Notes: generated by a model not told the origin, from the sequence alone. 51,184 nt of DNA from an uncultured Oscillospiraceae bacterium (GCA_900763705.1 CAAFLG010000032.1:1-51184), one strand, 5' to 3'. Positions 15,801 to 23,341 are shown, counted from the first letter of the stretch. A program made the numbers and translations.

Positions 15801-17118
15801 TTAAGAGCACCGTGTCCACCGCGCCGTCCTTGAGCTTGATGCACTTCATGTCCTGCCCGCCGATATCGAGTACGCAGTCGACCTGCGGATCGAAAAACGA
15901 CGCGGCGGTGCAGTGGGCGATGGTCTCGACCTCGCCCTCGTCGAGCGAGAAGGCGGATTTGAGCAGCGCTTCGCCGTAGCCCGTGGAGCAGGAGCGCGCG
16001 ATGCGCGCGCCCGCGGGCAGCGCCTCGCGCAGGGTATGTACCGCCTGCATGGCGGTCTTGATGGGATTGCCCTGATTGTTCGCGTAGAACGACCAGAGCA
16101 GCTCGCCCTTTTCGCCGACGAGCGCGAGCTTTGTCGTCGTCGAGCCCGCGTCGAAACCAAGGAAGCAGTCGCCCTCGTAGGAGGAGATGTCCCCGCGCGG
16201 CACGACGGCCTTGTGGTGGCGCGCGCGGAAGGCGGCAAGGTCTGCCTCATCTTCAAAGAGCGCCGGCAGGCGCTTCAATTCAAAGTCCATCTGCACGCCG
16301 CTGCGGAGACGCTCGATGAGCGCGCTGAGCGGCTGGGCCTCGGCGGGCGTTTCGTCGATGGCCGCGCCGGTGGCGGCGAAGAGATGAGAATTTTCGGGGT
16401 CGATGGTCGTCTCATCCGTCAGCTTGAGCGTGCGGATGAAAGCGGCCTTGAGCTGGGGGAGGAAGTGGAGCGGGCCGCCTAAGAATGCGACGTGGCCGCG
16501 GATGGGCTTGCCGCAGGCAAGACCCGAGATCGTCTGGTTGACGACCGCCTGAAAGATCGAGGCGGCAAGGTCGGCCTTCGTCGCGCCCTCGTTGATGAGG
16601 GGCTGGATGTCTGTCTTGGCGAACACGCCGCAGCGCGCGGCGATGGGATAGATCTGCTGGTAGTGCGCGGCCTCGCGGTCAAGACCCGAGGCGTCAGTCT
16701 GCAAAAGAGCGGCCATCTGGTCGATGAAAGAGCCGGTGCCGCCGGCGCAGACGCCGTTCATGCGCTCTTCCAGCCCACCCTTGAAGTAGATGATCTTGGC
16801 ATCCTCGCCGCCAAGCTCGATGGCAACGTCCACCTGCGGCGCGACGCGCTCAAGCGCCTGCGCGACGGCGACGACCTCCTGCACGAAGGGGATGCCGAGC
16901 GCCTTGGCAAGATTGATCGCGCCCGAGCCTGTGGCGCGCAAGGAGAGCGCACATTCGCCGAGCACCTTGTGCGCCTGCTGCAATAGATCGGACAACGCGC
17001 GCTGCGTGTGGGACAGATGGCGCTGATACTGCCCGAAGATCATATTGTCGTTTTCATCGAGAACGACGAGCTTCACCGTGGTGGAGCCAACGTCGATGCC
17101 TGCCTGATATGTTTTCAT
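12811..17118 (-). CDS. Double acyl-CoA dehydratase activase fused to dehydratase-like domains
   Basis: A 1435-residue protein of the BadF/BadG/BcrA/BcrD activase family. Unit 1 (about 1-265) has GIDVGSTTVKL, GGEDAKII, Cys124 in CAGGTGSF and Cys163 in RCGVF. Unit 2 (about 317-585) has GFDAGSTTTKL, GGQDMKCI, Cys443/Cys447 and Cys482 in RCTVF. In known activases two such cysteines from each subunit of a dimer hold one [4Fe-4S] cluster between the subunits; here both halves are in one chain. A four-Cys patch (Cys603, 606, 610, 629) follows, then DUF2229 and HgdB-like regions to the end. Relatives of this size are common in strict anaerobes and annotated as 2-hydroxyacyl-CoA dehydratase activase-related, with substrate unknown. 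No separate dehydratase subunits are nearby. The promoter is at 17182-17209. Confidence 0.88.
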   Translation of the reverse strand: MKTYQAGIDVGSTTVKLVVLDENDNMIFGQYQRHLSHTQRALSDLLQQAHKVLGECALSLRATGSGAINLAKALGIPFVQEVVAVAQALERVAPQVDVAIELGGEDAKIIYFKGGLEERMNGVCAGGTGSFIDQMAALLQTDASGLDREAAHYQQIYPIAARCGVFAKTDIQPLINEGATKADLAASIFQAVVNQTISGLACGKPIRGHVAFLGGPLHFLPQLKAAFIRTLKLTDETTIDPENSHLFAATGAAIDETPAEAQPLSALIERLRSGVQMDFELKRLPALFEDEADLAAFRARHHKAVVPRGDISSYEGDCFLGFDAGSTTTKLALVGEKGELLWSFYANNQGNPIKTAMQAVHTLREALPAGARIARSCSTGYGEALLKSAFSLDEGEVETIAHCTAASFFDPQVDCVLDIGGQDMKCIKLKDGAVDTVLLNEACSSGCGSFLENFANSLGMTAQEFAHEALFAKAPVDLGTRCTVFMNSNVKQAQKEGASVSDISAGLAYSVIKNALYKVIKLSDASELGSHVVVQGGTFFNEAVLRAFERISGAKVTCPDIAGIMGAFGAALLARERYHGQKSTMLPLADIEALTYKTSTARCQGCQNHCMLTVSIFPGGRRHVSGNRCEKALRGESSTRSGENLFAYKRERMFAYPPLEPENAPRGEIGIPRVLNMYENYPYWATFFRNLGFRVVLSPFSTRALYELGMESIPSESECYPAKLAHGHAQWLIDHGLKTIFHPCVFYEHQEVPGAQNHYNCPIVVSYPENIKNNVEGVTDGSVRYLRPFLAFTSEKIAADRLAQFCREVWDIPEKETRRAAHLAWEEQQRAKADIRAAGARALAEMEKNGGSGIVLAGRPYHVDPEINHGIPELIAAYGLTVLTEDCLPIDFTPKRPVRVNDQWVYHSRLYTAAEFVCGRDDLELVQLNSFGCGLDAVTTDQVCELLEQGGKLYTCLKIDEVNNLGAVRIRIRSLLAAVAMRRERGIHSTAHVKPYERVHYTKEMQRERYTILAPQMSPIHFDLLEPIFRHYGYNFEVLKNDDRNAIDVGLKYVNNDACFPSITAVGQLMEAVTSGRYDTDHLALIMSQTGGCCRASNYIAFIRRALKKAGLEHIPVISLNANGMETNEGFRVSPALLLTAARGIVLGDVLMRCLYRVRPYELTQGSANALHHKWRDICIESLTGAHPKYSYAQLCRGIVEDFDAFPIDETLRKPRVGVVGEILVKYMPLANNHLVELLEREGAEAVVPDLLDFFAATIYEQDYKHTHLGKGWTASAAAKLGIPALQRMRRPAIEALAASKRFDPPMAIGHVAELAKPFLSIGNQYGEGWFLAGEMAELITSGTPNIVCIQPFACLPNHVVGKGVIKALRAAYPGANIVAVDYDPGASEVNQLNRIKLMLTSAQRALREDAEPPKKPQKPAAPSRSLPRTKVAML

Positions 17119-17181
17119 GGGAAACCTCTTTTCATGTCGTTGCGCCTGGACGGCAAAGAGCCCCGCCCAAGTTAAATTAGT

Positions 17182-17209
17182 ATTATAATTGTATGGCTGG
17201 AAAGGACAA
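17182..17209 (-). promoter_or_regulatory. Promoter of the double activase gene
   Basis: Reading leftward, TTGTCC (17204-17209) is 16 bases from a perfect TATAAT (17182-17187). It is divergent from the padR promoter, with about 50 bases between the two -35 boxes. Confidence 0.65.
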
Positions 17210-17260
17210 TAAGTAAAGTTCAGGGTCTGTTAAGAATGTGAACGGAAATTAACAATTTTC

Positions 17261-17289
17261 TTGACATACCTCGATGTTCTATGTATGCT
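17261..17289 (+). promoter_or_regulatory. padR promoter
   Basis: TTGACA (17261-17266) and TATGCT (17284-17289) are 17 bases apart. The -35 is a perfect consensus and the -10 differs at two positions. The expected start site falls inside the repeats described in the next entry, about 30 bases before the padR ATG. Confidence 0.75.
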
Positions 17290-17315
17290 ATAAGCATAGA
17301 AACTCTATGTATAGA
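17278..17315 (+). promoter_or_regulatory. Likely PadR operator (paired TCTATGTAT sites)
   Basis: TCTATGTAT occurs twice, at 17278-17286 and 17304-17312. Each copy has an inverted partner, CATAGA at 17295-17300 and ATAGA at 17311-17315. The set covers the -10 box and start region of padR. PadR-family proteins usually repress their own operon through such dyads, so negative autoregulation is the natural reading. It is not shown here. Confidence 0.6.
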
Positions 17316-17327
17316 AGGAGGTGCAAC

Positions 17328-17654
17328 ATGAAGAAAAAGAGCATTGACCACACGCAGCTGCTGCTGCTCAAACTGCTCGCTGGCGAGGATATGTACGGCT
17401 ACCAGATCATTCTGGAGCTGGCGCGCCGCTCAAGCAACGTCTTCGAGATGAAGGAGGGCACGCTCTATCCCGTGCTGCACGGCATGGAGCGCGCGGGCTA
17501 TGTGGAAGCCTACGAAAAAACGGCGTCCACCGGCCGCGTGCGCAAATACTATCACCTCACGCGCGCCGGGCGCGCGGCGCTCACGGAAGAGGAGCAGAGC
17601 TGGCAGCGCTACAGCGGCGCGGTGAACGCCGTGCTGCGCGCATCCGAGGGCTGA
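17328..17654 (+). CDS. PadR family transcriptional regulator
   Basis: A 108-residue winged-helix regulator. The start at 17328 (MKKKSIDHTQLLLLKLLAGE) follows AGGAGG at 17317-17322; the upstream in-frame extension overlaps promoter and operator. The PadR core is clear: MYGYQIILELARRS, EGTLYPVLHGMERAGYVEA and GRVRKYYHLTRAGRAAL. It is a short PadR without the long C-terminal dimerisation domain, the type typically paired with HAAS proteins and membrane exporters. The next gene begins 3 bases later. Confidence 0.92.
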   Translation: MKKKSIDHTQLLLLKLLAGEDMYGYQIILELARRSSNVFEMKEGTLYPVLHGMERAGYVEAYEKTASTGRVRKYYHLTRAGRAALTEEEQSWQRYSGAVNAVLRASEG

Positions 17655-17657
17655 GAG

Positions 17658-18413
17658 ATGAATGAAAAAGAATATTATGTAAACGACTACTGCTCGCGCG
17701 TACTCTCCCAGGCGGGCAGGCTGACGAGAGACGAGGGGCAAGATCTGCGCGCGGAGCTTTCCGGGCACATCGAAGACCACGCTGAGATTTTGACGGCGCA
17801 CGGCTACACGGAGGACGCGGCCTACGGGCGTGCGGTGGCGCTGATGGGAGACCCCGAGGAGACGGGGCGGGCGCTGCGCGCGCAGTACGGCGGCTGGTGG
17901 CTCGTTATCGTGCAGCGCGCCGCGCGCATCCTCGCGGCGGTGCTGTGCGTGATGATCGCGGGGCTGATCGTGAAGTCGAGCGGCCTCTACGGCGCGATCC
18001 GCGACCGGATCACCGTGCAGAAGCCAAGCGACGGCTGGGAGATTTGGGACACGGAGACACCGGGGACGCGAATCCCTATCGGCGATGATATCGTGCGCAT
18101 TGATGCGGTCTCCTGCAGTACCCAGCGCGCAGAAGTGCAGCTGACGGGCTTTGACCGTATTCCCGGCGGCGTGGTCTATGCGCGGCTGCTGCATACGCTG
18201 CGGCTGGAAAACGAGCGCGGCGAGGTGATCGACGAATGGGAAGACTGCGATTATCCAAGCTGCGTGAGCAGCAGCGGCACGCTCTATGTGTGCATCGCGA
18301 GTCACCGCGTCAATATCGAGCCGGACGATACTTATATAACGCTTATCTATGACCGCCTTGGTGAGCGCATTGAGGTGGAGATCCCGCTGCCGGGAAGGGA
18401 GGCGCAGCCGTGA
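17658..18413 (+). CDS. HAAS-domain membrane protein, partner of PadR
   Basis: A 251-residue protein. Residues 1-75 form a helical domain of the HAAS/permease-prefix type (DYCSRVLSQAGRL, HIEDHAEILTAHGYTEDAAY, ALMGDPEETGRALR). One membrane helix follows at about 85-105 (AARILAAVLCVMIAGLIV). The C-terminal 140 residues are probably extracytoplasmic and beta-rich, with no family I recognise. Such proteins are usually cotranscribed with a PadR and thought to sense membrane or cell-envelope state; that role is inference. The stop overlaps the next start by 4 bases. Confidence 0.75.
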   Translation: MNEKEYYVNDYCSRVLSQAGRLTRDEGQDLRAELSGHIEDHAEILTAHGYTEDAAYGRAVALMGDPEETGRALRAQYGGWWLVIVQRAARILAAVLCVMIAGLIVKSSGLYGAIRDRITVQKPSDGWEIWDTETPGTRIPIGDDIVRIDAVSCSTQRAEVQLTGFDRIPGGVVYARLLHTLRLENERGEVIDEWEDCDYPSCVSSSGTLYVCIASHRVNIEPDDTYITLIYDRLGERIEVEIPLPGREAQP

Positions 18414-19093
18414 AAACGATCAAGCGAAAACCGAACAGAATGCGCCGCGCGGTCAGGAGCGTTGCCGTGCTGCTGTGCGTGCTGGCGGCGTATGTCGTCC
18501 TGTCCGACATGAAGCTCACGCCGCGCGCGGCGATCCGCATGGGAGAGCAGTATTACGGCATCTATGAGCCGACGCACACCGTTGCGATGCAGCGTATGCG
18601 CATCGGTTGGCAAAACTACCGCGTCTATCTGACGGCGGGAGAGAACTCGCTCTACTGCGGCGCGGCACGGCTGACTCCCTCCGGCTGGGACATCATTTTT
18701 ATGGGCGAAGCGATCTCCTGTACGGATGGGGAAAGCGTGCATGTCGGCAATTGGTGCCCGGCCTCGTTCAATAAGATCTTCGGACAGGAGATCATATTCG
18801 GCCGCGTCGACGATCCGGACATTGCGCTGCTCACCATTGAGGAATGGGGCGGCAGAGACTGGACAAAGCCGGGGTGCGAGAATGAAAAGCTCCGCAGGCT
18901 GCGTACCGTCACGGTGGAAGAATTCATCGAGGACGGCGGCTGCCGCTATTTCCTTCTTGACGCGCGTGAGCGCGAGGAAAACACAAGATCCTATGCGGCG
19001 GAAAAGGGCGTTCTGTATATTACGGGCTGCGACGCCATGCACCGGGAAATTCTGCACCGGGAAATTGAGATCGGCGCAAACAGCCTCCTATAG
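18410..19093 (+). CDS. Uncharacterised membrane-anchored protein
   Basis: A 227-residue protein I do not recognise. It has a basic N-terminus (KTIKRKPNRMRR), one membrane helix at about 16-32 (SVAVLLCVLAAYVVLSD), and an extracytoplasmic domain with aromatic and glycine-rich segments. Cysteines in the outer domain (YCGAARL, SCTDGES, NWCPAS, GCENEK, GGCRYF, GCDAMH) could form disulfides. It overlaps the HAAS gene by 4 bases, so the two are probably made together. It may be a ligand-binding or sensor component of the PadR/HAAS set. No better assignment is supported. Confidence 0.7.
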   Translation: MKTIKRKPNRMRRAVRSVAVLLCVLAAYVVLSDMKLTPRAAIRMGEQYYGIYEPTHTVAMQRMRIGWQNYRVYLTAGENSLYCGAARLTPSGWDIIFMGEAISCTDGESVHVGNWCPASFNKIFGQEIIFGRVDDPDIALLTIEEWGGRDWTKPGCENEKLRRLRTVTVEEFIEDGGCRYFLLDAREREENTRSYAAEKGVLYITGCDAMHREILHREIEIGANSLL

Positions 19094-19102
19094 GCGCGGA
19101 GG

Positions 19103-19133
19103 GGGAGCGCGGCAGCTTTGCCGCGCTCCCTTT
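19103..19133 (+). terminator. Probable terminator after the padR operon
   Basis: A perfect 11-base-pair stem GGGAGCGCGGC/GCCGCGCTCCC with a 6-base loop is followed by only TTTG, so it is a weak or partial terminator. It lies 10 bases after the preceding stop. Confidence 0.6.
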
Positions 19134-19145
19134 GCATCGATGCAA
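19132..19145. promoter_or_regulatory. 14-base perfect palindrome upstream of the ABC exporter
   Basis: TTGCATCGATGCAA is perfectly palindromic and lies 44 bases upstream of the exporter's -35 box. It may be an operator; the regulator is unknown. Confidence 0.4.
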
Positions 19146-19189
19146 GGGGGAAGAGGCATGAACTTTCGGTGAATTCTTCCGCGCACACG

Positions 19190-19218
19190 TTGACGGAAAA
19201 AAGCCAAAATGATATCCT
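19190..19218 (+). promoter_or_regulatory. Promoter of the ABC exporter gene
   Basis: TTGACG (19190-19195) and TATCCT (19213-19218) are 17 bases apart. This gives the exporter its own transcript with a leader of about 40 bases, besides any read-through from the padR operon. Confidence 0.6.
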
Positions 19219-19264
19219 ACTCTGGAATTCTTATTCATTCATTTCCTCAGAAAGAAGGCAGACT

Positions 19265-22252
19265 ATGCTGAAGCTGCGATCCATTGTCAAGGACTATCAG
19301 GCGGGCGATACTACCGTCCATGCGCTGCGGGGCGTGAGCCTCAACTTCCGCGAGAGCGAGTTTGTCGCCATCCTCGGCCATTCGGGCTGCGGCAAGACGA
19401 CGATGCTCAACATCATCGGCGGCCTTGACCACTATACATCGGGCGATCTCATCATCGGCGGCCGATCGACCAAGGATTTTTCCGACGCCGACTGGGACAG
19501 CTACCGCAACCACTCCGTCGGCTTTGTCTTCCAGAGCTATAACCTCATCCCGCACCAGACGGTCCTGAGCAACGTGGAGCTGGCGCTCACGCTCTCTGGC
19601 GTGAGCAAGTCAGAGCGCCGCGAGCGCGCCATCAAGGCGCTTGAGAGCGTCGGCCTCGGCGACCAGCTGAATAAAAAGCCGAACCAGATGTCCGGCGGCC
19701 AGATGCAGCGCGTCGCCATCGCGCGAGCGCTCGTCAACGATCCGGACATTCTGCTTGCCGACGAGCCGACCGGCGCGCTCGACAGCGAAACGAGCGTGCA
19801 GGTGATGGAGATCTTAAAAAACATCTCCAAGGACCGCCTCATCATCATGGTGACGCACAACCCCGAGCTTGCCGAAACCTACGCGAGCCGCATCGTGCGC
19901 CTGAAGGACGGCGAGATCGTGGATGACAGCGCGCCGTATGAAGAAGACGGCACGGAGCAGCCGCGCACGGGCAGGAGCAAAAAGACCTCGATGCGCTTTA
20001 CGACCGCGCTCTCCCTCTCGCGCAACAACCTGATGACGAAAAAGGGCAGGACGTTCCTGACGGCCTTCGCCGGGAGCATCGGCATCATCGGCATTGCGCT
20101 CATCCTGTCGCTGAGCAACGGCATCCAGACCTATATCGACCGCGTGCAGGAGGATACGCTCTCGAGCTATCCTCTGACCATCGAGGCAGAGAGCATGGAT
20201 ATGTCCAGTATGGTGACAACGATGATGGGCGTTCATTCGCCGGACGAGGACGGAGACGGCGGACACGACCTCGACGCTGTGTACTCCAACAACATCATGT
20301 ACGACATGATGAGCTCGTTTGCCACGGCGGAGACGCAGACGAACAACCTGAAGGATTTCAAGACCTATTTGGAGGGCGACAACGAGCTCTCGCAGCACAT
20401 CAGCTCCATTTCCTACGACTACGACCTCGGTATGGCCATCTACGCCAAAGACACCGACGGCAAGGTCTTCAAGTCCGACGTGACGGAGCTTTTGCAGACC
20501 TGCATGAGCGAGCTCTACGGCGGCGATTACAGCAGTTATTTCGAGCGCTTCGGCTCGGCCTACTCCGCAATGGAGACCTGGGAGCAGATGCTCCCGCCGC
20601 AAAACGGCGAAGATGGCGAGCTCGTGGGGGACCTTTTGCACGAGCAGTATGACCTCATCTACGGCTCCTGGCCGCAGAAGTATGACGAGGTCATGCTCAT
20701 CGTCAACAAGGACAATGAAATTTCCGACCTTGTCATCTATTCGCTCGGCCTGAGCGCACAGGACGAGGTCGTGGAGTCGATGCAGCACATGCTCGACGGC
20801 TCGGAATTCGACAGCAAGGACATCCAGAGCTGGAGCTATGAAGACCTGTGCAATATGAGCTTCAAGATCGTCCTGCCCGCTGAGCGCTACCAGTACGATT
20901 CCGCAAGCGGCACATATACCGATGTCAGCACGACGGACACGGGGCTCGACTTCCTTTATAACTCCGACGATGTCGGCACGCGCGTGAAGATCGTCGGCAT
21001 CCTGCGCCCGAACGAGAACGCCGTTTCTTCCATGCTCTCCGGCGCGATCGGCTATACTTCCGCCCTGACGGACCATCTTGTTGAAAAAGCGGGGAAGACC
21101 GAGATCCTGCAAAAGCAGAAGGAAGACCCCGCGACCGATGTGATCCTCGGCCTGCCGTTTTTGACCGACGACTACGCCGTGAGCGATGAGCAGAAGAGGG
21201 CGGACGTGACCGAGCACCTCAAGACGCTCTCCGTCACCGAGCGCGCCGCGGCCTACACGGCCATGATGAGCGTGCCGAGCGAGGAATACCTCGCCGCCAT
21301 CGTCGAGCAGCAGATGGGCGCGCTCGACCGCGCGGGCATTGAGCAGATGGTGGTTTCGGCCTATGCCCAGCAAATGGGCGTGGACGAGGCGGCCGTCAAG
21401 TCCTACATCGCGCAGATGGACGACGAGACGCTTTTCGGCTACGTGGAGCAGTCCATCCGCGAGCAGGTGACAGAGCAGTACGCCGCGGGCGTGCAGGCGC
21501 GGCTATCTAACATGACAAGCGATCAGCTCGCCATGGCGCTCGACCTTGCGCTGGCAGGCTCTCCCACCGTCAAGCCGCTGACGCAGGAGCAGTACAACTG
21601 GCTTTACGACAACTATATGCCCGCGACCGTTTCGACCGGCTCGTATGAGGAAAACCTCAGGCTGCTCGGCGATGTCGATCTTGCAAGCCCCAAGACCATC
21701 AACATCTTCGCCTCGACCTTTGCCGACAAGGACGCCATCGCCGATGCGATCGAGCAGTACAACGCCGCCGTCTCCGAGGATGACCGGATCGAGTATACCG
21801 ACTATGTGGCGCTTCTCATGAGCTCGATCACCACGATCATCAACGCCATCAGCTATGTGCTCATCGCCTTTGTCGCGATCTCGCTCATCGTTTCGAGCAT
21901 CATGATCGGCATCATCACCTATATCTCCGTGCTTGAACGCACGAAGGAGATCGGCATCCTGCGCGCCATCGGCGCGAGCAAGCGCGACATCTCCCGCGTC
22001 TTCAACGCGGAAACGCTCATCGAGGGCTTTTGCTCCGGTGCCATCGGCATCGGCGTGACGCTGCTGCTCCTCCTGCCCATCAACCTCGTCGTGCACCGCC
22101 TGACGGGCATTGAGAGCCTCAACGCCATCCTGCCGCCCGTCGGCGGCGCGGCGCTCGTCGCCATCAGCATGGCGCTGACGTTCCTCGCGGGGCTCATCCC
22201 CTCGGGTATCGCCGCGCGCAAGGACCCTGTCGAGGCCCTGCGCACCGAATAA
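19265..22252 (+). CDS. MacB/FtsX-type ABC exporter, ATPase and permease in one chain
   Basis: A 995-residue protein. The ATP-binding domain (about 1-230) has Walker A GHSGCGKTTMLN, signature MSGGQMQRVAIARAL and Walker B ILLADEPTGALD. A first membrane helix is at about 265-285 (FAGSIGIIGIALILSLSNG). An outer domain of some 570 residues follows, then three C-terminal helices of the FtsX permease, with LERTKEIGILRAIGASKRDI between them. This is the mechanotransmission design of MacB-like exporters, which move peptides, lipids or antibiotics without carrying them through a classic channel. The start at 19265 (MLKLRSIVKDYQAGD) fits the family; the frame is open further upstream, through the promoter. 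The adjacent padR set may control it. Confidence 0.88.
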   Translation: MLKLRSIVKDYQAGDTTVHALRGVSLNFRESEFVAILGHSGCGKTTMLNIIGGLDHYTSGDLIIGGRSTKDFSDADWDSYRNHSVGFVFQSYNLIPHQTVLSNVELALTLSGVSKSERRERAIKALESVGLGDQLNKKPNQMSGGQMQRVAIARALVNDPDILLADEPTGALDSETSVQVMEILKNISKDRLIIMVTHNPELAETYASRIVRLKDGEIVDDSAPYEEDGTEQPRTGRSKKTSMRFTTALSLSRNNLMTKKGRTFLTAFAGSIGIIGIALILSLSNGIQTYIDRVQEDTLSSYPLTIEAESMDMSSMVTTMMGVHSPDEDGDGGHDLDAVYSNNIMYDMMSSFATAETQTNNLKDFKTYLEGDNELSQHISSISYDYDLGMAIYAKDTDGKVFKSDVTELLQTCMSELYGGDYSSYFERFGSAYSAMETWEQMLPPQNGEDGELVGDLLHEQYDLIYGSWPQKYDEVMLIVNKDNEISDLVIYSLGLSAQDEVVESMQHMLDGSEFDSKDIQSWSYEDLCNMSFKIVLPAERYQYDSASGTYTDVSTTDTGLDFLYNSDDVGTRVKIVGILRPNENAVSSMLSGAIGYTSALTDHLVEKAGKTEILQKQKEDPATDVILGLPFLTDDYAVSDEQKRADVTEHLKTLSVTERAAAYTAMMSVPSEEYLAAIVEQQMGALDRAGIEQMVVSAYAQQMGVDEAAVKSYIAQMDDETLFGYVEQSIREQVTEQYAAGVQARLSNMTSDQLAMALDLALAGSPTVKPLTQEQYNWLYDNYMPATVSTGSYEENLRLLGDVDLASPKTINIFASTFADKDAIADAIEQYNAAVSEDDRIEYTDYVALLMSSITTIINAISYVLIAFVAISLIVSSIMIGIITYISVLERTKEIGILRAIGASKRDISRVFNAETLIEGFCSGAIGIGVTLLLLLPINLVVHRLTGIESLNAILPPVGGAALVAISMALTFLAGLIPSGIAARKDPVEALRTE

Positions 22253-22271
22253 AACCGCATAAGACCGCTGT

Positions 22272-22310
22272 AAAGCAGGTGCTTTCCACCCGGAAAGCAC
22301 CTGCTTTTCT
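22272..22310 (+). terminator. Terminator after the ABC exporter
   Basis: AAAGCAGGTGCTTTCC pairs perfectly with GGAAAGCACCTGCTTT around the loop ACCC, and the stem is followed by TTCTCTCTTTT. A 16-base-pair stem makes this a strong terminator. Confidence 0.9.
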
Positions 22311-22324
22311 CTCTTTTACCGCAA

Positions 22325-22369
22325 TTTTACAAAAGAAGACTTTCTGATTTTACATCCTTTCTTTATGCT
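22325..22369 (+). promoter_or_regulatory. Possible Pho-box promoter of pstS
   Basis: TTTTACA occurs at 22325-22331 and 22348-22354, 23 bases apart, about two helix turns. A -10-like TATGCT follows at 22364-22369. PhoP-type regulators bind direct TT(A/T)ACA repeats upstream of pst genes, and a phoP/phoR pair is in this operon. The usual 11-base repeat in between is not clear, so this is tentative. Confidence 0.4.
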
Positions 22370-22421
22370 GGGCATTGTAAGGAACAACGGTACAAACATA
22401 ACGAAAGGAAGTAAAAACACC

Positions 22422-23279
22422 ATGAAAAAGTTACTCTCTCTTGCCCTGACCGCAGCGCTGGCGCTCAGCGTCCTGACGGCCTGCGGCAGTAAAACCGACG
22501 ACAACAGCGACAAGGACTCCGGCAACGACGCCCAGACCGCGGCCGTCTCCGGCACCGTCTCCACCGACGGCTCGACCTCGATGGAAAAGGTCATCAACTC
22601 TCTTGGCGAATCCTTCATGGCCATGAACAAGGACGTGAAGTTCACCTACAACCCCACCGGCTCGGGCAGCGGTATTCAGGCCGTTTCCGAGGGCCGCTGC
22701 GACATCGGTCTTTCAAGCCGCGCGCTCAAGAGCGATGAAAAGGAATCCGGCCTCACCGAGACGGTCCTTGCCCTTGATGGCATCGCCATCGTCGTGAGCC
22801 CCGAGAACCCCGTCTCCGACCTTGACGTGGACACCATCGCCAAGATCTACACCGGCGAGATCACCAACTGGAAGGACGTCGGCGGCGATGATGCCGAGAT
22901 CGTACTTATTGGCCGCGAGGCAGGCTCCGGTACGCGCGACGGCTTTGAGTCCATCACCGGCACCAAGGACGCCTGTGCTTACCGTCAGGAGCTGACCTCC
23001 ACGGGCGACGTCATCAACACCGTGTCGAAGAACCCCAACGCCATCGGCTATGCCTCCCTCTCCGCGGTGGGCGAGAGCGTCAAGGCACTGACCATCGGCG
23101 GTGTTGCGGCAACGGAAGACACCGTGAGAGACGGCAGCTATGTTGTCCAGCGTCCCTTCGTGCTCGTCACGAAGACGGGCAGCGAGCTTTCTCCCGCTGC
23201 GCAGGCCTTCTTCGACTACGCAACCTCCGGCGAGGTGGCTGACATCATCGCCAACGCCGGTGCAGTCGCGATCAACTGA
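22422..23279 (+). CDS. pstS: Phosphate-binding lipoprotein PstS
   Basis: A 285-residue periplasmic-type binding protein held on the outer face of the membrane. The start at 22422 gives a lipoprotein signal (MKKLLSLALTAALALSVLTAC) with the lipobox LTAC. A Ser/Asp-rich linker follows. Phosphate-binding blocks are STDGSTSMEKV, GSGSGIQAVSEGRCDIGLSSR and GREAGSGTRDGFE. AAGGAAG at 22405-22411 is the ribosome binding site; the longer upstream frame lacks a signal at its start. It supplies phosphate to the PstCA channel. Confidence 0.95.
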   Translation: MKKLLSLALTAALALSVLTACGSKTDDNSDKDSGNDAQTAAVSGTVSTDGSTSMEKVINSLGESFMAMNKDVKFTYNPTGSGSGIQAVSEGRCDIGLSSRALKSDEKESGLTETVLALDGIAIVVSPENPVSDLDVDTIAKIYTGEITNWKDVGGDDAEIVLIGREAGSGTRDGFESITGTKDACAYRQELTSTGDVINTVSKNPNAIGYASLSAVGESVKALTIGGVAATEDTVRDGSYVVQRPFVLVTKTGSELSPAAQAFFDYATSGEVADIIANAGAVAIN

Positions 23280-23290
23280 CAAGAGATCCC

Positions 23291-23319
23291 TGCGGGAGGC
23301 GGTCTGACCGTCTCCCGCA
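23291..23319 (+). promoter_or_regulatory. Stem-loop between pstS and pstC
   Basis: TGCGGGAGGCGGT pairs with ACCGTCTCCCGCA (one G-U) around a 3-base loop, with no T run. It probably protects the 3' end of pstS mRNA or trims read-through, so that binding protein outnumbers the channel, as is common in pst and other ABC operons. The effect is inferred. Confidence 0.6.
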
Positions 23320-23341
23320 AGGGCGCAGAGAGGAAAGAACT

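Noticed and set aside
13042..16986. Several plus-strand frames of 164-582 codons opposite the activase gene
   Set aside because: They lie antisense to a gene with clear motifs throughout and have no ribosome binding sites or recognisable domains.
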